The position numbers and the translations under genes are program-made. The notes below the pieces were generated by a model that had not been told where the DNA came from, did not search any database, and saw only the letters and a list, made by a program, of their open reading frames with translations. A DNA stretch of 64,000 nucleotides from Rhodococcus antarcticus (lineage in GTDB: Bacteria; Actinomycetota; Actinomycetes; Mycobacteriales; Mycobacteriaceae). This document shows, one piece after another, positions 1 through 8,056 of the stretch. Location of the stretch: the NCBI RefSeq assembly GCF_026153295.1, contig NZ_CP110615.1:3534001-3598000 (forward strand), read 5' to 3'. Every line of letters starts with the position of its first letter. Position 1 is the first letter of the stretch.

Positions 1-1
1 G

Positions 2-262
2 CAGCTCGAGGCGCACGTCCTGCAGCCGGTGCTGCTGGGCCGAGCGGTCCAGCTCCACCCGCTGGCCGTGGTGCTCGCCATCGCCGTCGGGCTCGTCGTC
101 GCCGGCGTCATCGGCGCCCTGCTGGCCGTCCCGATGGTCGCGATCGCGAATGCCGCGGTGCGGTCCCTGCTGGCCGACGAGGCTCCCCCGGACCCCGCGC
201 AGGTCGACGCCACCGATCCTGATGACGCGCTGCCCGACCCCGAGCACCCCCAGGACGACTGA
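2..262 (+). CDS. AI-2E family transporter, C-terminal end (5' truncated by window edge)
   Basis: The reading frame is open from the first base of the window and ends at a TGA at 260-262. The visible residues contain [20 protein letters not shown] followed by a long hydrophobic segment with an Ala/Gly-rich helix. This is the conserved last transmembrane region of AI-2E/PerM-family permeases, where the E..V..P...G..V.LHP motif is typical. The tail after the helix is acidic and proline-rich (DEAPPDPAQ onward), probably cytoplasmic. The substrate cannot be inferred; the family includes autoinducer-2 exporters and Na+/H+ antiporters. The start lies outside the window. Confidence 0.85.
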   Translation, partial: QLEAHVLQPVLLGRAVQLHPLAVVLAIAVGLVVAGVIGALLAVPMVAIANAAVRSLLADEAPPDPAQVDATDPDDALPDPEHPQDD

Positions 263-290
263 GCAGACCGGTGTCGGCCGGGACCTACTC

Positions 291-1031
291 CTACCAGGGC
301 ACGACCGCCCGGTCCTCCCAGAGCCGTCCCGTGACCACCGGTGCACCGTCCGGGTCGAGCGCGTCCCGCTCGACCAGCCAGAGGCCGGTGTCCGCACCCT
401 CCTCGGGACTGCGCGGTGCCTCCGGTCCGCCCATGTCGGTGCGGCAGTGCCCGGGGCACACCGCGTCCACGAGCACCCCGCGGCGACCGTGGCCCAGCTC
501 GTGGGAGAGGTTGCGGACCATCGCGTTCACCCCGGCCTTGGCGATCCGGTACGGCGCGAGCCCGCCGGCGTTGCCCGGGCCCGACATCCGGCCGAGGCAC
601 GCGCTGTAGTGCACGATGCGGCCCCTCCGTCGGGCGGCCATGCCCGGGCCGACGGTGGTGGTAAGCCGGAAGGCCGCGTCGAGGTCCACGGCCATCACGC
701 GCCGCCACTCCTGCGGGGTGGTGCGCAGCGTCTTGGCCCCCTTGTCGCTCATCACGGCGGCGCAGTGCACCAGCACGTCCACCTCGCCCACCCGCTCGAC
801 GCGACCCGCCAGGGCGTCCAGCGCGTCGTCGTCGGCCAGGTCGCAGGGCAGGGCCACCGCGTCCAGCCCGTCGTCGACGAGACCAGCCACGGCGGCCTCC
901 AGTGGTTCGCCGTCGCGGGCCAGGCAGAGCACGGTGGCGCCACGGGTCGCGAGGCCGCGGGCGACCACGGCGCCGATGCCGCGGCTGGCGCCGGTGACGA
1001 GGGCGAGCCGGCCCTCCATGGAGGTCGTCAT
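291..1031 (-). CDS. SDR family NAD(P)-dependent oxidoreductase
   Basis: A 246-residue classical short-chain dehydrogenase. It has the N-terminal nucleotide-binding motif TGASRGIG near residues 14-21 and the catalytic YxxxK as YRIAK. The ATG at 1031 was chosen because SDR homology begins immediately after it; the open frame extends 99 codons further upstream, but that part has no family similarity and overlaps the oppositely oriented kinase gene. A second ATG four codons in is possible. It is transcribed toward the permease end and diverges from the kinase at 1132. The substrate is not evident. Confidence 0.85.
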   Translation of the reverse strand: MTTSMEGRLALVTGASRGIGAVVARGLATRGATVLCLARDGEPLEAAVAGLVDDGLDAVALPCDLADDDALDALAGRVERVGEVDVLVHCAAVMSDKGAKTLRTTPQEWRRVMAVDLDAAFRLTTTVGPGMAARRRGRIVHYSACLGRMSGPGNAGGLAPYRIAKAGVNAMVRNLSHELGHGRRGVLVDAVCPGHCRTDMGGPEAPRSPEEGADTGLWLVERDALDPDGAPVVTGRLWEDRAVVPW

Positions 1032-1131
1032 GGGACCACCATCGCCCGGGGCCCCGGGTTCGGCAGCGCGAACCGGGCCGGTGGCGTCGAGTCCTGCCCG
1101 GTCCGGGGGTGCGCTCGGGCAGGATGGGGCG

Positions 1132-2415
1132 GTGGCCGACGCCGAGCTCCGCGCACGGGCGGGCAGCCGTGCGCCCGCCACCGCGCCCCCGCTGGCGGGG
1201 CCGCCCGCGGGACTCGGGGCGACCGTCAGCCGTACCGTGCGGTTGCGCGACGCCCCCCGCGGACGTGCCGCCGACCTGGACCCGCTCACCCCCCTGTGGC
1301 GGGGAGCGGCCGTGTTCCGCGTGCTCACCTTCGTCTTCGTCGTCGGGGTGCAGGTGGTGTACTCCCCGGACTACCTGCGGCCGGCCCTGAGCTGGGTGCT
1401 CGTGGGTCTGGTGGCCGGGTGGACCGTGGTCACGGTGGTGGCGTTCAGCGTGGACCGGTTCCGGACCTGGCCGCTGGTCGCCGCCGACGTGGTGGTGGTG
1501 CTCGCGCTGATCGCCTCGACCCTGCTCGTGCAGACGGCCGCGCAGGTCAGCGGACCCACCCCCAGCATCACCACCCTCTGGTCCGCGACCCCGGTGGTGA
1601 CGGCGGCGGTGCTCGGCGGTGCCCGGGTCGGCACCCTCGTCGGGCTGCTGGTGTCCGTGACGACGGTGCTGGTCAACGGGCACGTGACCACGTCGATCGC
1701 GCGGGACACGGTGCTGCTGCTGCTCACCGGGATCGTCCTCGGCCTCGTCTCGGACACCGCCCGGCGCTCGCACGAGGCCCTGGAGCAGGCCCTGCGGGCC
1801 GAGGCCGTCCTGGCCGAGCGCGAGCGCCTCGCCCGCGCGGTGCACGACAGCGTGCTGCAGGTGCTGGCCTACGTCCGCCGGGAGGGGACCGTGCTCGGCG
1901 GGGAGGCCGCGGAGCTCGCCCGGCTGGCCGGCGACCAGGAGGTGGCCCTGCGCGCGCTCGTCGCGGCCGCCCCGGCCGGGGACGTCCTCACCGGCGAGGT
2001 GGACCTGCGGGTGCTGCTGCAGAGCCAGGCCGCGCCCCGGGTGCAGGTGTCCGTCCCGGCCACACCCGTGCTCCTGGCGGCCGAGGTGGCCACCGAGCTC
2101 GCGGCCGTCGCCCGCACGGCGCTGACCAACACCGCGGTGCACGCCGGGGTTGACGCCCACGCGTGGGTGCTCCTGGAGGACCTGGGGGACCAGGTGGTGC
2201 TCAGCGTCCGCGACGACGGCGTTGGGATCGAGGCCGGCCGGCTCGACCGCGCCGAGCAGGAGGGCCGCATGGGGGTCGCGCGCTCGCTGCGCGGACGGGT
2301 GGCCGACCTCGGCGGGGTGGTCGTGCTGGACACCGCCCCGGGTGAGGGGACCGAGTGGGAGGTGCGAGTGCCCCGTGCTGCCCCGGACACGAGCAGGAGG
2401 GGTCGACGTGGTTGA
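1132..2415 (+). CDS. Sensor histidine kinase, MacS/NarL-partner type
   Basis: A 427-residue membrane kinase. Residues about 60-210 hold several hydrophobic segments. They are followed by a short coiled coil and the H-box ERERLARAVHDSVLQVLAYV, with phospho-acceptor His near residue 238. The C-terminus is a HATPase_c domain with N-box-like ALTNTAVHAG and G-box DDGVGIEAGR. The HDSVLQ H-box and membrane part resemble MacS-type HisKA_3 kinases, whose partners are LuxR/NarL response regulators; exactly such a regulator follows, its start inside this gene's last codons. The GTG at 1132 lies 6 nt after CAGGAT (1120-1125), which suggests a leaderless transcript. Confidence 0.88.
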   Translation: MADAELRARAGSRAPATAPPLAGPPAGLGATVSRTVRLRDAPRGRAADLDPLTPLWRGAAVFRVLTFVFVVGVQVVYSPDYLRPALSWVLVGLVAGWTVVTVVAFSVDRFRTWPLVAADVVVVLALIASTLLVQTAAQVSGPTPSITTLWSATPVVTAAVLGGARVGTLVGLLVSVTTVLVNGHVTTSIARDTVLLLLTGIVLGLVSDTARRSHEALEQALRAEAVLAERERLARAVHDSVLQVLAYVRREGTVLGGEAAELARLAGDQEVALRALVAAAPAGDVLTGEVDLRVLLQSQAAPRVQVSVPATPVLLAAEVATELAAVARTALTNTAVHAGVDAHAWVLLEDLGDQVVLSVRDDGVGIEAGRLDRAEQEGRMGVARSLRGRVADLGGVVVLDTAPGEGTEWEVRVPRAAPDTSRRGRRG

Positions 2416-2467
2416 CGAGCGGGTGGTTGACGAGCGGGTGGTTGACGAGCGGGTGGTTGACGAGCGG
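2408..2467 (+). repeat. Four perfect 15-bp tandem repeats at the response-regulator start
   Basis: The unit GTGGTTGACGAGCGG occurs four times without mismatch at 2408, 2423, 2438 and 2453. Each unit encodes VVDER and begins with a potential GTG start codon. The upstream kinase stop codon (2413-2415) lies inside the first unit. Copy-number change would keep the regulator in frame but alter its N-terminus and the number of candidate starts. Confidence 0.95.
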
Positions 2468-3118
2468 GTGGCCGCGGCCGTGCGGGTGATGGTGGTGGAC
2501 GACCACCCGATGTGGCGCGACGGGGTGGCCCGGGACCTCACCGCGCACGGGTTCGACGTGGTGGCCACGGCCGACGGGGTGGATTCCGCCGAGCGGATCG
2601 CCCGCGCCGTCACCCCGGACGTGGTGCTCATGGACATGCAGCTCGGCACGGGCTCCGGGGTGGACGCCACCGCCAAGGTGCTCGCGGTCTCCCCGCGCAG
2701 CCGGGTGCTCGTGCTGTCCGCGTCCGGGGAGCAGTCCGACGTGCTCGACGCCGTGAAGGCCGGGGCGTCGGGCTACCTCGTCAAGAGCGCGTCCATCACC
2801 GAGCTCGTGGCCGCGGTGCGGGCCACCGCGGCCGGCCAGGCGGTGTTCACCCCCGGGCTGGCCGGGCTGGTGCTCGGCGAGTACCGGCGGATGTCGGCCG
2901 CACCCGCCGCCCCGGGCCCGGCGCTGCCCCGGCTGACCGAGCGGGAGACCGAGGTGCTGCGCCTGGTGGCCAAGGGGATGAGCGCGCGGCAGGCTGCCGC
3001 CAAGCTCGTCATCAGCCACCGCACGGTGGAGAACCACGTCCAGTCCACCCTGCGGAAGCTGCAGCTGGCCAACCGCGTGGAGCTCGCCCGGTACGCCATC
3101 GAGCACGGTCTGGGCTGA
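2408..3118 (+). CDS. LuxR/NarL-family response regulator
   Basis: A 236-residue regulator. A receiver domain begins at about residue 26 (VMVVDDHPMW), with acidic-pocket DD at 31-32 and phospho-acceptor Asp near residue 76 in VLMDMQLG. The C-terminal GerE/LuxR helix-turn-helix spans about 170-235 (LTERETEVLRLVAKGMS ... SHRTVENHVQSTLRKL). The GTG at 2408 is preceded by AGGAGG at 2395-2400 with 7-nt spacing, and the gene overlaps the kinase stop, so the pair is translationally coupled. The first 20 residues are four copies of VVDER, absent from the usual family N-terminus. The target genes are unknown. Confidence 0.9.
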   Translation: MVDERVVDERVVDERVVDERVAAAVRVMVVDDHPMWRDGVARDLTAHGFDVVATADGVDSAERIARAVTPDVVLMDMQLGTGSGVDATAKVLAVSPRSRVLVLSASGEQSDVLDAVKAGASGYLVKSASITELVAAVRATAAGQAVFTPGLAGLVLGEYRRMSAAPAAPGPALPRLTERETEVLRLVAKGMSARQAAAKLVISHRTVENHVQSTLRKLQLANRVELARYAIEHGLG

Positions 3119-3125
3119 GCGCCCT

Positions 3126-3166
3126 GTGTGTGATTTCTGTACCCAGGAGGCGAGTTTTCGATCACA
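3126..3166. repeat. Dispersed intergenic element, copy 1 (GTGATTTCTG...ACCCAGG)
   Basis: An A/T-rich stretch containing GTGATTTCTGTACCCAGG followed by CGAG and TTTTC. Its ends form an inverted repeat, TGTGAT (3129-3134) and ATCACA (3161-3166). A closely similar sequence lies at 36791-36831. It sits directly upstream of the TfoX-like gene and may carry its promoter. Confidence 0.5.
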
Positions 3167-3196
3167 ATGGTGGGGCCCGAGAGGGAGGACCACCCC

Positions 3197-3514
3197 GTGA
3201 CCATGCTCGCCGAGCGGTTCGACCGCGCTGTCGGCGTGCTGCTCGCCGAGCACCCCGAGGACGACGAGGGCCGCATGTTCCACTCCCGGGGGCTGCGCAC
3301 CGGCGGGCACTTCTACGCGTTCTGCCCCACTACCGATGGCGTGGTGCTGAAGCTGCCGGCGGCGCGGGTGGCGGAGCTGGTCGCCTCGGCCGAGGGTGCC
3401 CCGTGCTCACCGAGGCCGGGCCGGCCGATGCGGGAGTGGGTCCGGGTGGACCCGGTCGACCAGCGGACGTTGACCGCGTACCTGCGGGAGGCCCGTTCCT
3501 TCGTCGCCGGGTAG
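3197..3514 (+). CDS. TfoX N-terminal domain-like small protein
   Basis: A 105-residue protein resembling the TfoX/Sxy N-terminal fold: a segment ending HFYAFCPTTDGVVLKLP, a helix ARVAELVASAEG, then GRPMREWVRVDP and a C-terminal helix YLREARSFVAG. That order is typical of small actinobacterial TfoX/YjbR-like proteins of unknown function. The GTG at 3197 was chosen because GGGAGG (3183-3188) lies 8 nt upstream; an in-frame ATG at 3167 is also possible but lacks such a site. No role can be assigned beyond the fold. Confidence 0.7.
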   Translation: MTMLAERFDRAVGVLLAEHPEDDEGRMFHSRGLRTGGHFYAFCPTTDGVVLKLPAARVAELVASAEGAPCSPRPGRPMREWVRVDPVDQRTLTAYLREARSFVAG

Positions 3515-3571
3515 TCGTGCGGGGTGCGAGGTCGACAGGCCACCTGCCGGTCGCACGAGCACAATAGGGCC

Positions 3572-4393
3572 ATGAGCAGCCTCCGCGACGCCGTGCGCAC
3601 CGAGCTCGAGGTCCGCGAGTCCGTCGACCCCGCCGTCGAGGTCGAGCAGCGCGTGCAGTTCCTCGTCGACTACCTGGCCGCCACCCCGGCCCGCGGCTTC
3701 GTGCTCGGGGTCAGCGGCGGGCAGGACAGCACCCTGGCGGGCCGGCTGTGCCAGCTGGCCGCCGAGCGGGTGCGCGCCGGGGGTGGCACCGCCGAGCTGG
3801 TGGCCGTGCGCCTGCCGCACGGGGTGCAGGCCGACGAGGACGACGCCCAGGTCGCGCTGCGGTTCATCCAGCCCGACCGCTCGGTGGTCGTGGACATCGC
3901 CCCGGCCGTCGCCGCCACGGCCGCGCAGGTCACCGCGGCCCTCGGTGAGCCGCCCAGCGACTTCGTGCGCGGCAACCTCAAGGCGCGCGAGCGGATGGCG
4001 TCGCAGTACGCGATCGCCGGTCAGCTCGGCCACCTCGTCGTCGGCACCGACCACGCCGCCGAGGCCGTCACCGGGTTCTTCACCAAGTACGGCGACGGCG
4101 GTGTGGACGTGACCCCGCTGACCGGGCTGACCAAGCGCCAGGGTGCGGCGCTGCTGGAGCACCTGGGCGCCCCGCCGAGCACGTGGTCCAAGGTGCCGAC
4201 GGCCGACCTGGAGGACGACCGTCCGGGCCTGGCCGACGAGGAGGCCCTCGGGGTCACCTACGCCCAGGTCGACGACTACCTCGAGGGCCGCGACGTCGAC
4301 GAGGCGGCCGTGGCCCGCATCGAGGGGCTGTTCACCAACACCCGCCACAAGCGGGCGGTGCCGGTGACACCGTTCGACGCCTGGTGGCGCTGA
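3572..4393 (+). CDS. nadE: NH3-dependent NAD+ synthetase
   Basis: A 273-residue protein matching the short ammonia-dependent NadE type in length and motifs. It converts deamido-NAD+ to NAD+ with ATP and ammonia, the last step of NAD biosynthesis. The pyrophosphatase P-loop SGGQDST lies at residues 48-54. [21 protein letters not shown] block and the [15 protein letters not shown] helix are conserved in the family. There is no N-terminal nitrilase/glutaminase domain, so free ammonia would be the N donor. The ATG at 3572 follows CACAAT (3560-3565) by 6 nt, a leaderless arrangement. Confidence 0.95.
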   Translation: MSSLRDAVRTELEVRESVDPAVEVEQRVQFLVDYLAATPARGFVLGVSGGQDSTLAGRLCQLAAERVRAGGGTAELVAVRLPHGVQADEDDAQVALRFIQPDRSVVVDIAPAVAATAAQVTAALGEPPSDFVRGNLKARERMASQYAIAGQLGHLVVGTDHAAEAVTGFFTKYGDGGVDVTPLTGLTKRQGAALLEHLGAPPSTWSKVPTADLEDDRPGLADEEALGVTYAQVDDYLEGRDVDEAAVARIEGLFTNTRHKRAVPVTPFDAWWR

Positions 4394-4428
4394 GTCCCTC
4401 GTGGCGCTGAGTCCCTCGTGACGCTGAG
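4384..4428. repeat. 17-bp tandem duplication across the nadE stop
   Basis: GTGGCGCTGAGTCCCTC occurs at 4384-4400 and again at 4401-4417, followed by a partial third copy GTGACGCTGAG (4418-4428). The first copy contains the last nadE codons and its stop. Confidence 0.9.
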
Positions 4429-4526
4429 CCGGCAGCCGGGGTGTGCCCGGGCCGAGCCGAACCGGGACGTCCGAATCGAGTAGTTCTGCTCTGGTTGTGC
4501 CGGGTCCGATCATCCACGCTCAGCAC

Positions 4527-6479
4527 ATGACGCAGACCGGTGGGCGCGAGGACGTGGTGGCTCGTCTCTCCGAGGAGGTGGGCCGGCTCGGTGGGCGGCT
4601 CCAGGAGATCGGCATCGAGCTGCAGGCGCTGCCGGCCGCGGGTGCCACCTCGCGACCGTCGGCCGTCGAGCCCGGCCCGACGCCGTTCGTCCCGGCGCCG
4701 TTCGCGCACGCCCCCGCGACGTGGACCCCACCGTTGGCGCCCGACCCGTCCGCGGGGTGGTGGAACCCCCTGGGCCTGCCGGGCGCGGCGCCGTCCGCAC
4801 CCGCGGGTCCGGCGCTCGTGGGTCCGGCCCGGGTCGCCGGACCGGCCGTCGGACCCGGACCGGCCGTCGGACCCGGACCGGCCTGGGGACCCGCGTGGGG
4901 GCCCGGTCCCGGGGCGGCCCCGCCGCTGCCGCGCGTGCACTGGTGGCAGCGCGAGGGTGCCGCGAGCCGGGCCGTGGCCGTCGCCGGCTCCGCGGTCACC
5001 CTGATCGGCGTGGTGATGCTGCTGGTGCTCGCCGCGCAGGGGGGCTGGTTCGGCCCGGTGCCGCGCGTGGTGGGTGGGGCCGTGCTCGCGCTCGGGCTGG
5101 TGGGGCTGTCGCTGCGGGTGCACCAGCGGGACAACGGTCAGGCCGGGGCCGTCGCGCTGGCCGGGACCGGGGCGGCCGGGCTCTACCTCGACGTGGTCGC
5201 GGCCACTGCCGTCTACGGGTGGCTGCCCGAGCCGGTCGGTCTCGCGCTCGGCGCCGCGGTGGCGACGGGCGGGCTGGCGCTCGCGCACCGGTGGAGCTCG
5301 CAGAGCCTCGCCGTGGTGGTGGTGGCGGGAGCGGCCGTGCTCTCGCCCGCGCTCGCCGAGCCGGGCAGCCTCCTGCTCGTCGCGTTCCTGCTCGTGCTGC
5401 AGGTCGGATCGGCCGGTGCGGCCGCCCTCGCCGCCCGGGAGCGGCGCTGGCCGGTGCTCGCCGTGGTGGGCATCGTCCCGCCCGTGCTGGCTGCTCTCGG
5501 CGCGGTGGCGGCCGCCCCCGCCGACGCCACCGGGCGGCTCCTGGTGGTGCTCACCTGCCTGCTGGTCACCGCGACCGGGCTGGGCCTGGCGCTGGTGGAC
5601 CTGCGCCGACGGCCGACCGACGTGGTGGCCACCGGCTCGCTCGCCCTCGCCGTCAGCCCCTCGCTGGTGGCCGCCGGGCTGCTCGAGCACTGGGCGGCCG
5701 TCGCGGTCGCCGGCGGGCTCGCGGCCGTGCTGGTGGTGCTGGTGGTCACCGGGGGTGCGCTGGCCGGCCGGGCCCGCGGCACGCTGGTGGCCCTGGCCGC
5801 GGTGGCGCTGTTCCAGGCCACCGCCACCGCCGCGTCCGCGGACTCGGCCGCCGCGGCGCTGCTCGTCGAGGGCCTGCTGCTCACCGCGCTGGCCCACCGC
5901 GTCCGCTCCCGGACGGTGCTGCTCACCGCGGTCGTCTACGGGGCGCTCGGTACCGTCACCCTCGCGGTGCGGCTGCCGGCGAGCTCCCTGGTGACGGCGG
6001 GCGGGGCGCTCTCGGACGCCACCGGAGCCACCACGCTGGCCGCCGTCCTGCTCGTCGCCGCCGTGGTCGCCCTCGCGGCCGAGGTCCGCTGGTCGCACGT
6101 GGTCGCCCACCCGCAGCCGCTGTGGTGGATCGGTGCGGCGGTGGCCCTCTACGGCACCACCGCCGCGCTGGTCGCGGGCTCGGTCCTCGTCCTAGACCGT
6201 CCCGGTTTCGTGGTCGGCCACAGCGCCGCCACGGTGGTCTGGGTCGCCGTCGGACTGGTGCTGCTCGCCCGGGGCCTGGCCCGGGGCGGCCCGGTCGAGG
6301 CGAGGGTGGCCGGGCTGCTCCTGGTGGCGGCGGCCGTGGCCAAGCTCCTGCTGTTCGACCTCTCGGCGCTCAACGGCGTCGCCCGGGTGGCCGCCTTCCT
6401 GGTCACCGGGCTGCTCCTGCTCTGGCGCGGGGCCCTGGCCCGGAGCGAGAACGCGAAGCCCGGGCAGCCGGGAGCCTGA
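4527..6479 (+). CDS. DUF2339 family polytopic membrane protein
   Basis: A 650-residue protein. Residues 1-40 form a short heptad-like helix (EEVGRLGGRLQEIGIELQAL). Residues about 45-135 are proline/glycine-rich with repeats of VGPGPA. From about residue 150 to the end there are many Ala/Val/Leu-rich membrane segments. The conserved opening HWWQREGAASRAVAVAG of the membrane part and the overall plan match DUF2339 proteins, whose function is unknown. The ATG at 4527 lies 6 nt after CACGCT (4515-4520). The 3' end is followed closely by the SRPBCC gene on the same strand. Confidence 0.82.
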   Translation: MTQTGGREDVVARLSEEVGRLGGRLQEIGIELQALPAAGATSRPSAVEPGPTPFVPAPFAHAPATWTPPLAPDPSAGWWNPLGLPGAAPSAPAGPALVGPARVAGPAVGPGPAVGPGPAWGPAWGPGPGAAPPLPRVHWWQREGAASRAVAVAGSAVTLIGVVMLLVLAAQGGWFGPVPRVVGGAVLALGLVGLSLRVHQRDNGQAGAVALAGTGAAGLYLDVVAATAVYGWLPEPVGLALGAAVATGGLALAHRWSSQSLAVVVVAGAAVLSPALAEPGSLLLVAFLLVLQVGSAGAAALAARERRWPVLAVVGIVPPVLAALGAVAAAPADATGRLLVVLTCLLVTATGLGLALVDLRRRPTDVVATGSLALAVSPSLVAAGLLEHWAAVAVAGGLAAVLVVLVVTGGALAGRARGTLVALAAVALFQATATAASADSAAAALLVEGLLLTALAHRVRSRTVLLTAVVYGALGTVTLAVRLPASSLVTAGGALSDATGATTLAAVLLVAAVVALAAEVRWSHVVAHPQPLWWIGAAVALYGTTAALVAGSVLVLDRPGFVVGHSAATVVWVAVGLVLLARGLARGGPVEARVAGLLLVAAAVAKLLLFDLSALNGVARVAAFLVTGLLLLWRGALARSENAKPGQPGA

Positions 6480-6516
6480 CCGCGCCGGGCCCGGGCAGCA
6501 CGCGCAGGATGGCCCG

Positions 6517-6906
6517 GTGCACCTCAGCCTCGATGCCGTCGGACCCGCGACCCCCGAGCTCGTCTGGGAGCGGTACGCCCGCCCCGCCCGCTGGTCGGAG
6601 TGGTCGCCGCAGATCCGTCGGGTGGACTGCGCCGACGAGGAGCTCCGGGTCGGCAGCACCGGCCGCGTGCACGGCCCGCCCGGGGTGGCCGTGGACTTCA
6701 CCGTGCTCGCTCTGGACCCCGTGAGCCGTACCTGGTCGTGGCAGGTGCGGGTGCTGCTGGTGGGGGTGCGGCTGCACCTGGAGCACGGCGTGGACGACCA
6801 CGAGCTGGGGGTGCGCACCTGGTTGCGGCTGCACGGCCCGGCTCCGGTGGTGGTGGCCTACGCCCCGGTCGCGCGCTGGGCCCTGCACCGCCTCGTGCGC
6901 CCCTGA
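6517..6906 (+). CDS. SRPBCC (START-like) family protein
   Basis: A 129-residue protein with the SRPBCC/polyketide-cyclase pattern: a strand, the helix ELVWERYARPARWSEWSPQI, then GSTGRVHGPPGVAVDFTVLALDP and TWSWQVRVL strands, and a C-terminal amphipathic helix (ARWALHRLVRP). Members bind hydrophobic ligands; the ligand here is unknown. The GTG at 6517 follows CAGGAT (6505-6510) by 6 nt, so the gene has its own probable leaderless promoter although it lies only 37 nt after the DUF2339 gene. Confidence 0.75.
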   Translation: MHLSLDAVGPATPELVWERYARPARWSEWSPQIRRVDCADEELRVGSTGRVHGPPGVAVDFTVLALDPVSRTWSWQVRVLLVGVRLHLEHGVDDHELGVRTWLRLHGPAPVVVAYAPVARWALHRLVRP

Positions 6907-6937
6907 GCCGGGACGCCCTCGAGCCAGGCGCGCCCAC

Positions 6938-6973
6938 GACAATGTTGTTGTAGTTTCAATCATCTGGCACACT
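6938..6973 (+). promoter_or_regulatory. A/T-rich promoter and possible operator before the LLM oxidoreductase
   Basis: A marked A/T-rich island in otherwise high-GC sequence. It contains ACAATGTTGT (6939-6948, arms ACAA/TTGT) and TAGTTTCAATCATCT (6951-6965). These are followed by CACACT (6968-6973), a -10-like hexamer 7 nt before the ATG at 6981. The half-sites resemble MarR-type operators, but no regulator gene is adjacent. Confidence 0.4.
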
Positions 6974-6980
6974 GCACGGC

Positions 6981-8021
6981 ATGCGACTCGGCATCGACAG
7001 CTTCGTCTCCAAGGTCACCGACCCCTCCACCGAGCAGGTGTACAGCCCCGTGCAGCGGGTCGCGCACCTGCTCGAGGAGATCGCCCGCGCCGACGAGGTG
7101 GGCCTGGACCACTTCGGCATCGGCGAGCACCACCGGGCCGAGTACTACGACTCCGCACCCGTCGTGCTGCTGTCGGCCGCCGCGGCGCGGACGACGAACA
7201 TCCGCCTCAACAGCGCGGTCGCGGTGCTCTCGGCGGCCGACCCGGTGCGGGTGTTCCAGGAGTTCGCGACGCTGGACCTCGTCTCCGGCGGGCGCACCGA
7301 CCTCGTCGTCGGTCGGGGCTCGTTCACCGAGTCGTTCCCGCTGTTCGGCCTGAGCCTGCGCGACTACGACTCGCTGTTCGCCGAGAAGCTTGACCTGCTG
7401 CTGCAGATCCGTGAGCAGACCGAGGTGACCTGGTCCGGCCAGCACCGCGCCCCGCTGACCGGGCAGGGCGTGTACCCGCGCCCGGCCCAGGCGCGCATGC
7501 CGATCTGGCTCGGCGTCGGCGGCACCCCGGAGAGCTTCATCCGCGCCGGGGTGCTCGGCCTGCCGCTGATGGTGGCGATCATCGGGGGCGAGCCGCGCGG
7601 GTTCGCCCCGCTGATCGACCTCTACCGCGAGGCCGGCCGGCGGGCCGGGCACCCGCCGGAGCAGCTGCAGGTGGGCCTGCACGTCTTCGGCTACGTCGGC
7701 GAAACCGACGAGCAGGCCCGCGAGCTGTTCTACCCGGGCTGGCAGGAGATGTTCACCAGGATCGCGTCCGAGCGCGGGGGCTCGCGTCCCACCCGCGCCG
7801 GCTTCGACGCCACCTGCGGTCCGACGGGTGCCTACTTCATCGGTGCGCCGGAGACGGTGGCCGCGAAGGTCCTCTCGGTGTCCGAGGCCGTGGGTGGGGT
7901 GGACCGCATCTCCCTGCAGATGACCAACTGGCGGCTCTCGCACGAGGACCTGCTGCACGGCATCGAGCTCCTCGGCACCGGGGTCGCACCGATCGTCCGC
8001 GCGGCCGTCGGACGGAACTGA
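6981..8021 (+). CDS. LLM class flavin-dependent oxidoreductase (luciferase-like)
   Basis: A 346-residue bacterial-luciferase-family monooxygenase. The sequence opens RLGIDSFVSKVTDP and includes the family signature GLDHFGIGEHHRAEYYDSAP and the TTNIRLNSAVAVLSAADPVRV strand-helix unit. Later come the flavin-binding MPIWLGVGG strand and a C-terminal GVDRISLQMTNW. Family members use FMNH2 or F420; the substrate is not determined. The ATG at 6981 is placed by the -10-like CACACT 7 nt upstream and by the family's usual N-terminus. Confidence 0.88.
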   Translation: MRLGIDSFVSKVTDPSTEQVYSPVQRVAHLLEEIARADEVGLDHFGIGEHHRAEYYDSAPVVLLSAAAARTTNIRLNSAVAVLSAADPVRVFQEFATLDLVSGGRTDLVVGRGSFTESFPLFGLSLRDYDSLFAEKLDLLLQIREQTEVTWSGQHRAPLTGQGVYPRPAQARMPIWLGVGGTPESFIRAGVLGLPLMVAIIGGEPRGFAPLIDLYREAGRRAGHPPEQLQVGLHVFGYVGETDEQARELFYPGWQEMFTRIASERGGSRPTRAGFDATCGPTGAYFIGAPETVAAKVLSVSEAVGGVDRISLQMTNWRLSHEDLLHGIELLGTGVAPIVRAAVGRN

Positions 8022-8056
8022 TCCGACCGGCGCAGCCGCCGGGCAGGATGACGCCG

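Noticed and set aside
8048-8056. ATG at 8048 as the azlC start
   Set aside because: It would lie within the CAGGAT hexamer; the GTG at 8057 has the same 7-nt spacing seen for other genes here.
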